Shown here one piece after another: positions 7,701 through 10,413 of a stretch of DNA of 10,413 nucleotides (its first letter is position 1; every line of letters begins with the position of its first letter). Below the pieces are notes generated by a model, which had not been told where the DNA came from, did no database searches, and saw only the letters and a list, made by a program, of their open reading frames with translations. The position numbers and the translations under genes were made by a program. This DNA is from JAENVT01 sp031370825 (GTDB taxonomy: Bacteria; Actinomycetota; Acidimicrobiia; Acidimicrobiales; Ilumatobacteraceae): contig JANMRB010000151.1 of NCBI GenBank assembly GCA_031370825.1, forward strand, positions 1 to 10,413, given 5' to 3'.

Positions 7701-8125
7701 ACGAGGTAGCCCGGTTGTTGCTGGCCGGCAGAGCCAAGGTTGCTGCGCAGTTCGGCGACGACGCCAAGATGACCTGGAACCTCTATCCGCCGATGTTGCG
7801 GTCGATGGGCCTCGGTCGCAAGCTTCGCTTCGGTGCGTGGTCCGTGCCTGTACTTGCGGGATTGCGCCGGATGAAGGGGCTGCGTGGAACCGCGCTCGAC
7901 CCCTTCGGCCATTCCAAGGTTCGCCGCACGGAGCGCATAATGGTCAAGGAGTACATCCAGCTGATCGAAGAGGCTTCGGCGATGTTGGCGACCGACCCCG
8001 GCAAGGCGTTGGAGCTCGTCGGCCTGATCGATCAGGTTCGCGGCTACGAAGGCGTGAAGCTGGCCAATGTCGAGCGCTACCGCGATGCAGTGGCGGCCGC
8101 CCGGGAAACCCAGCTAGTCGGTTAG
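4700..8125 (+). CDS. Fused indolepyruvate:ferredoxin oxidoreductase family protein
   Basis: This single 1141-residue chain joins the alpha and beta/gamma parts of indolepyruvate:ferredoxin oxidoreductase. That CoA- and thiamine-diphosphate-dependent enzyme decarboxylates aryl-2-oxoacids (indolepyruvate, phenylpyruvate, 4-hydroxyphenylpyruvate) to aryl-acetyl-CoA and reduces ferredoxin. Domains in order: a pyruvate-oxidoreductase-like N-terminal TPP domain from about residue 25 (SGYQGSPLGGYD); CSGCPHNTG (435-443); a TPP-binding domain with GIGCHGM, GDG (503-505) and Asn532 before AMTGGQ; a cysteine cluster at 640, 643, 646, 652, 673, 679 and 684, fit for an Fe-S centre; a gamma domain from about 719 (RMPGIGGTGVV, 722-732); and a C-terminal alpha-helical region typical of the long fused forms. 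The AGGAGG upstream fixes the start. It shares an operon with the Mo-hydroxylase gene 25 nt upstream. The exact substrate is not readable from sequence. Confidence 0.92.
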   Translation: MALTESNTDQFSLQQRYEAASKQILATGIQALVRLPIDLMRADRAKGWNTAAFISGYQGSPLGGYDRELQSQRKLLDELNIVHVPGLNEELAATSVFGSQTAQTYERPKFEGVAGIWYGKSPGLDRAGDAIRHGSFGGTGRKGGVILLVGDDSAAKSSTLPSRSDPTLVALHLPVFYPGTVQEVLDLGAHAFAMSRLTGLWVAMKITTPVADGSGMAEVDPARFHPVLPSFEVDGKPWSPTLSGHVGVPFANTLEIEVLGNRIEWAKRYVAANPLNQFVTNPADAWLGIVAGGHDMLQVLEALRVLGLSVERLGELGVRILKLGALHPLDHAAIRQLASGTATVMVCEDKIDFLESRVRSVLYGTANAPAIVGKQDHDGKPLITHYGALTTDNLVDSLRRVLTLRIAADQLATIRRSEPVRISLGAEAVRTPFFCSGCPHNTGLLVPEGSLVGAGIGCHGMVSIVPREQTGHVTGITQMGGEGAQWIGTAPFVEDHHFFQNMGDGTYFHSGQLAVQAAIASGTTMTFKILYNAAVAMTGGQDATGLRSVPEMTRMLMAEGVKHISITTDDPAKYRGVGLPNGVDVVHRDSIVDAQEKLRGIDGVTVHIHDQQCAAEKRRDRKRGILAPASFRVMIDERVCEACGDCGVQSNCLSLHSTETEFGRKTVVDQASCNVDASCLKGDCPAFITVKPGKAKKSRRAAATADELPAPTLVVPNDVAIRMPGIGGTGVVTVSQVLAAAAQIAGIDAKTADQTGLSQKAGPVVSTVTIGDPTPGQIGVLLAFDPLASSTPANLAGLDAEHSVAVVSTGIAPTGRMIGKVASHGLDLAPMRAELAKRTNASRNLYVDAAHIVTALLGNSVTANVFMVGVAYQAGFIPLPGEAIERAIELNGTAVEANLSAFRWGRRWTVDPGEVEAAAGASVAYELQPYSVEGIGDALLRELVERRAGDLVAYQNRRYAARYVETITEAHRAEQDAGGDGSFATTVARQLHHVMAYKDEYEVARLLLAGRAKVAAQFGDDAKMTWNLYPPMLRSMGLGRKLRFGAWSVPVLAGLRRMKGLRGTALDPFGHSKVRRTERIMVKEYIQLIEEASAMLATDPGKALELVGLIDQVRGYEGVKLANVERYRDAVAAARETQLVG

Positions 8126-9586
8126 CGCTGTCTGCGGCCAGCCCGTTTCGGCGACGAATGACCTGACTCGCTCGACGCATTCGTTGCGGTCATAGATCCC
8201 GTAGAGGGCCTGCTTCATGCGCGGTGGGTCGCCGAAGAAGAACAGCTCGTAGTGCGACTGCCGGCCGCCGAACGCGCTGATCGTCATGTCCCACGCCAGA
8301 CGGAACAGTGCGACTCGTTCGTCGGCCGAACTGTTGGCGCCCTGTAGGTACTTGGCGATGTCGGCGCCGCGTGGTCCACGAAAATCGGCTTCGGTCGGGA
8401 TCGTGATCAGGCCGCTGGTCGTGACGAGCTGCATGATCTCGACCAACCGCTTGTACACGCCGGGAAACCAGTTCCTGGCTGCGTCCAGCGGCGGGCGTGC
8501 CGGGGTCATCACTCCGTACTTGTTGACCGTGGCGCCCGCCTCGCTGGCGATCTTCAGGCCCTTCATGATCTCGAGGATCATGATCACCTCGGCGACCATG
8601 TGCTGCACATGCGCGGCGTCGCCGGAACCGATCGTGTCGATGACAGCTTGGAGCACACCCAGGAAAGCCTCGGTCTTGGCGATCTTCAGGTTGACGACCT
8701 GGTGGGCCATGTGCAGCACTGCGCCCGTCTCGGCATAGGCGCGATTGGCCAGATCCACATCGTTCATCAACAGCACCCGGTCCCATGGAACGACAACATC
8801 GTCGAAGTAGACCATCGCGTCCATCTCGTCGAATCGCGAACCGAGCGGGTGATCCTTGTGACTGCGCCCGACATCGAGCGGTTCGCGGCACTGGAACGAG
8901 AGACCCGGGGTGTTGTTGGGGATGGCGAAGGCCAACGCGTATGGCTTCATCTCGTCGCCCGCCTTCAACACCGTCGACGGAAAGATCAGGATCTCGTCGC
9001 TGATCGGCAGAGTTGCCAGCATTCTCGCTCCGCGCACGACGATCCCTTCGGACGTCTCGCGGACGAAGCCGAGGGCGATGAAGGGATCGTTGAGCTCATA
9101 CGCCTGCTTGCGCCGATCGACCTGAGGATTGGTCAGCGCGTGTGTGAGGGCGAGGTCGTTCTCGCGGATGTACTCGAAGTAGTTGCGGGCGTTGTCGGCG
9201 AACTCCGGCCGGCACTGACCGAAGTATTCGGCAGCTGTCCCTGCACCCATCAGGTTGACGTTGAGGTAGTCGGGCATTCGCCCCATGAAGCCGAGGCAAG
9301 CATCGGCCCACACCTTGTGCATCTCCGAACGACGCTCGAGGTCTTCACGCGTGCGCGGCACGATGAAGCTCATGCCGACTCGATCTCCTGTCGTCGGTGA
9401 CGGGAAGGTCATCGTGTCGTTCAGGTCGGGCCGGTGCTGCAACTCGTAGAGCGCGGCAAGCGAGTGGGCCGCGTTGGATGTGCGCGGGTGCGTCGTCGGG
9501 TCCTGCACTAGTTCACCATCGACCCAGAGGGCCGGTGGTTGCGACCGCAATCGCGCAAGGACCTGTTGACCAGTACGTGCTCCCAT
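8114..9586 (-). CDS. hpaB: 4-hydroxyphenylacetate 3-monooxygenase-type oxygenase (HpaB family)
   Basis: This is the oxygenase component of a two-component, FADH2-dependent phenol hydroxylase. Family members insert an ortho hydroxyl into 4-hydroxyphenylacetate or related phenols, using reduced flavin from a separate reductase. The 490-residue product has the usual family length and an acyl-CoA-dehydrogenase-like fold. The N-terminal domain includes DPTTHPRTSNAA (29-40) and FIVPRTREDL (74-83). The active-site candidates Arg103 and Tyr107 (RMPDY) and His149 (LTHALTNPQ) correspond to Arg100, Tyr104 and His142 of the Thermus HpaB. The middle and C-terminal domains include SRFDEMDAMVYFDDVVVPWDRV (from 250) and ADFRGPRGADIAKYLQG (from 400). 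ATG 9586 is supported by GGGAG 7 nt upstream (9594-9598). No flavin reductase gene (hpaC) is in the window. It is divergent from the IclR regulator and overlaps the convergent oxidoreductase gene by 12 bp. Another phenolic substrate is possible. Confidence 0.92.
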   Translation of the reverse strand: MGARTGQQVLARLRSQPPALWVDGELVQDPTTHPRTSNAAHSLAALYELQHRPDLNDTMTFPSPTTGDRVGMSFIVPRTREDLERRSEMHKVWADACLGFMGRMPDYLNVNLMGAGTAAEYFGQCRPEFADNARNYFEYIRENDLALTHALTNPQVDRRKQAYELNDPFIALGFVRETSEGIVVRGARMLATLPISDEILIFPSTVLKAGDEMKPYALAFAIPNNTPGLSFQCREPLDVGRSHKDHPLGSRFDEMDAMVYFDDVVVPWDRVLLMNDVDLANRAYAETGAVLHMAHQVVNLKIAKTEAFLGVLQAVIDTIGSGDAAHVQHMVAEVIMILEIMKGLKIASEAGATVNKYGVMTPARPPLDAARNWFPGVYKRLVEIMQLVTTSGLITIPTEADFRGPRGADIAKYLQGANSSADERVALFRLAWDMTISAFGGRQSHYELFFFGDPPRMKQALYGIYDRNECVERVRSFVAETGWPQTALTD

Positions 9587-9587
9587 G

Positions 9588-9628
9588 TTGCGACTCCCAA
9601 CTCAGTCTGTTCTATAGTCGAACCAATG
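9588..9628 (+). promoter_or_regulatory. Putative leaderless promoter of the iclR-type gene
   Basis: TTGCGA (9588-9593) and TATAGT (9613-9618) resemble -35 and -10 boxes, with a 19-nt spacer. ATG 9626 begins 7 nt after the -10, where transcription would be expected to start. No Shine-Dalgarno precedes either ATG 9626 or ATG 9635, which fits a leaderless mRNA. Confidence 0.5.
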
Positions 9629-9641
9629 ATTCGAATGTCGA
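9611..9641 (-). promoter_or_regulatory. Putative hpaB promoter sharing the -10 region
   Basis: On the minus strand TCGACA (9641-9636) and TATAGA (9616-9611) are separated by 19 nt. Transcription would start near 9604, giving an untranslated leader of about 18 nt that carries the GGGAG ribosome-binding site. The -10 overlaps that of the divergent regulator gene through the palindrome CTATAG (9612-9617). The -35 lies in the repeat array next to it. Confidence 0.4.
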
Positions 9642-9643
9642 AC
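9617..9643. promoter_or_regulatory. Triple TTCGA-core repeat, candidate IclR-family operator
   Basis: The minus strand reads GTTCGAC at 9643-9637 and again at 9623-9617. These are exact direct repeats 20 bp apart, about two helical turns. Between them lies the perfect palindrome ATTCGAAT (9629-9636). GTTCGA-type cores are known in operators of the IclR-family regulators of protocatechuate and 4-hydroxybenzoate breakdown (PcaR/PcaU/PobR). The array covers the regulator's start codon and the likely hpaB -35, so binding would affect both genes. Confidence 0.55.
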
Positions 9644-10309
9644 GAGAATGTAGCACCCTCGCAGACGCTCGATCGAGGCCTGGCGTGCCTCGACTTCATT
9701 GCGGCATCTGATCGTGCGGTCTCGGTCGACGCGACGGCATCCGCACTCGGACTGCATCGATCGATCGTCTACCGATTGCTTCGGACGCTCGAGGGAAGGC
9801 ACCTCATCGAACGTGATCCCGACGGTGACTATCTGGCCGGTCCGTACCTGGCGGTGCTGAGTCGAGGTGTCCGTCGGTCGCTGCGCGCAGCTGCAGCGCC
9901 AGCTCTGGCGAACCTCGCCGAGGAACTGCGGATGACTGCATTCCTGGTGGTTCCCGATCGCGACGAGGCCGTCACAGTCGACAGCGTCGAGCCGACCTCA
10001 CTCGACGCTCATGTGGCCTATCGACCGGGCACCAGGCACCCGATCGACCGGGGGGCGCCCGGGCTTGCTCTGCTCGCCGGACGAGCTCCGGTACCGGGCG
10101 AGCGACCCGAGATTGTCCGCGCCCGCGCCGTCGGCTGGGCCGAGAGCGAGGCCGAGGTCATTCCCGGTATGGCGTCCATCGCTGTGCCGATCGCCGATCA
10201 GGGTGCGATCGCGGTGCTGTGGCTTGCCGGCAACCCGATCAACACGACGGATGTTGCCGATCGCCTGATGACCGCCGCCGCAGAGGTCCGACGCCGCCTG
10301 GGTCTGTAG
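9626..10309 (+). CDS. IclR-family transcriptional regulator
   Basis: This is a DNA-binding regulator of the IclR family, whose members commonly control aromatic catabolic operons and sense pathway intermediates. The product is 227 residues from ATG 9626, slightly shorter than the usual 240-260. The N-terminal winged helix-turn-helix spans about residues 12-75: QTLDRGLACLDFI, then VSVDATASALGL, then the recognition helix HRSIVYRLLRTLEGRHLIER. The C-terminal effector-binding domain runs from about 85 to 225, with an IPGMASIAVPIAD-type segment (179-191). I rejected an upstream ATG at 9539, because the extra residues lie in the divergent hpaB gene. ATG 9635 is an alternative start three codons in. 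Its divergent position makes hpaB the most likely target, along with its own gene. The effector is unknown. Confidence 0.9.
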   Translation: MIRMSNENVAPSQTLDRGLACLDFIAASDRAVSVDATASALGLHRSIVYRLLRTLEGRHLIERDPDGDYLAGPYLAVLSRGVRRSLRAAAAPALANLAEELRMTAFLVVPDRDEAVTVDSVEPTSLDAHVAYRPGTRHPIDRGAPGLALLAGRAPVPGERPEIVRARAVGWAESEAEVIPGMASIAVPIADQGAIAVLWLAGNPINTTDVADRLMTAAAEVRRRLGL

Positions 10310-10321
10310 TGCTGGTGCCGG

Positions 10322-10362
10322 TGTGAGTCCGGTGTCGCGGTCACGTGAATATCGGACTCACA
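10322..10362. other. 10-bp perfect inverted repeat downstream of the regulator gene
   Basis: TGTGAGTCCG (10322-10331) and CGGACTCACA (10353-10362) are perfectly complementary around a 21-nt loop, which itself contains the palindrome TCACGTGA (10341-10348). The repeat begins 12 nt after the regulator's stop codon. There is no T-run after the second arm, so it is not a standard Rho-independent terminator. It may be a terminator without a U-tract, or an operator for the next gene. The rest of 10310-10413 shows no coding frame. Confidence 0.55.
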
Positions 10363-10397
10363 GCGGGCGTCGACAGCAGTTTCGTCACTGACGATTC

Positions 10398-10405
10398 GGA
10401 AGGAG
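10398..10405 (+). promoter_or_regulatory. Ribosome-binding site for a gene starting beyond the window
   Basis: GGAAGGAG ends 8 nt before the window edge, the right distance for a start codon at or just after the last base. The GTG at 10407 is too close (1 nt) to be the start served by it. Confidence 0.5.
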
Positions 10406-10413
10406 CGTGGCCC

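Noticed and set aside
6032..7912. A 626-codon open frame on the minus strand, antisense to the fused oxidoreductase
   Set aside because: It shows no recognisable domain and is rich in Arg, Gly, Asp and His, as expected from the reverse of a high-GC gene. The opposite frame is an unmistakable enzyme.

Overview
The window is a high-GC, gene-dense bacterial segment that looks actinobacterial. Codons are strongly G/C-ending, GTG and TTG starts are probable, and two promoters appear to give leaderless transcripts. The protein set is one of aerobic aromatic-compound breakdown. A lineage such as Acidimicrobiia is possible, but I cannot fix the genus from the sequence alone.

Layout. Positions 1-2296 (minus strand) hold a pobA-pcaH-pcaG block running off the left edge. 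PobA hydroxylates 4-hydroxybenzoate to protocatechuate, and PcaH plus PcaG form protocatechuate 3,4-dioxygenase, so two consecutive steps of the beta-ketoadipate pathway are co-transcribed. Positions 2297-2412 are a divergent control region with a perfect inverted repeat. Positions 2413-8125 (plus strand) hold a two-gene operon. Its first gene is a xanthine dehydrogenase/CoxL-type molybdopterin-binding subunit without its usual partner subunits. Its second is a 1141-residue fused indolepyruvate:ferredoxin oxidoreductase-type enzyme. Positions 8114-9586 (minus) encode an HpaB-type flavin-dependent aromatic hydroxylase, whose 3' end overlaps the preceding operon tail-to-tail by 12 bp. Positions 9626-10309 (plus) encode an IclR-family regulator divergent from hpaB. 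The two share a short control region with three TTCGA-core repeats and a common CTATAG -10 core. The last 104 bases contain a long inverted repeat and a ribosome-binding site for a gene beginning just past the window.

How the genes may work together (inference). PobA and PcaHG funnel 4-hydroxybenzoate into ring cleavage. The Mo-hydroxylase could supply a hydroxylated or oxidised aromatic, for example by oxidising an aromatic aldehyde or an N-heterocycle. The indolepyruvate-type oxidoreductase converts aryl-2-oxoacids to aryl-acyl-CoA, and HpaB adds an ortho hydroxyl to a phenol. The IclR protein is the obvious candidate regulator of hpaB and itself, and perhaps also of the pobA/coxL intergenic region, where related GTTC-type half-sites occur. 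No mobile elements, CRISPR arrays, tRNAs or rRNAs were seen.
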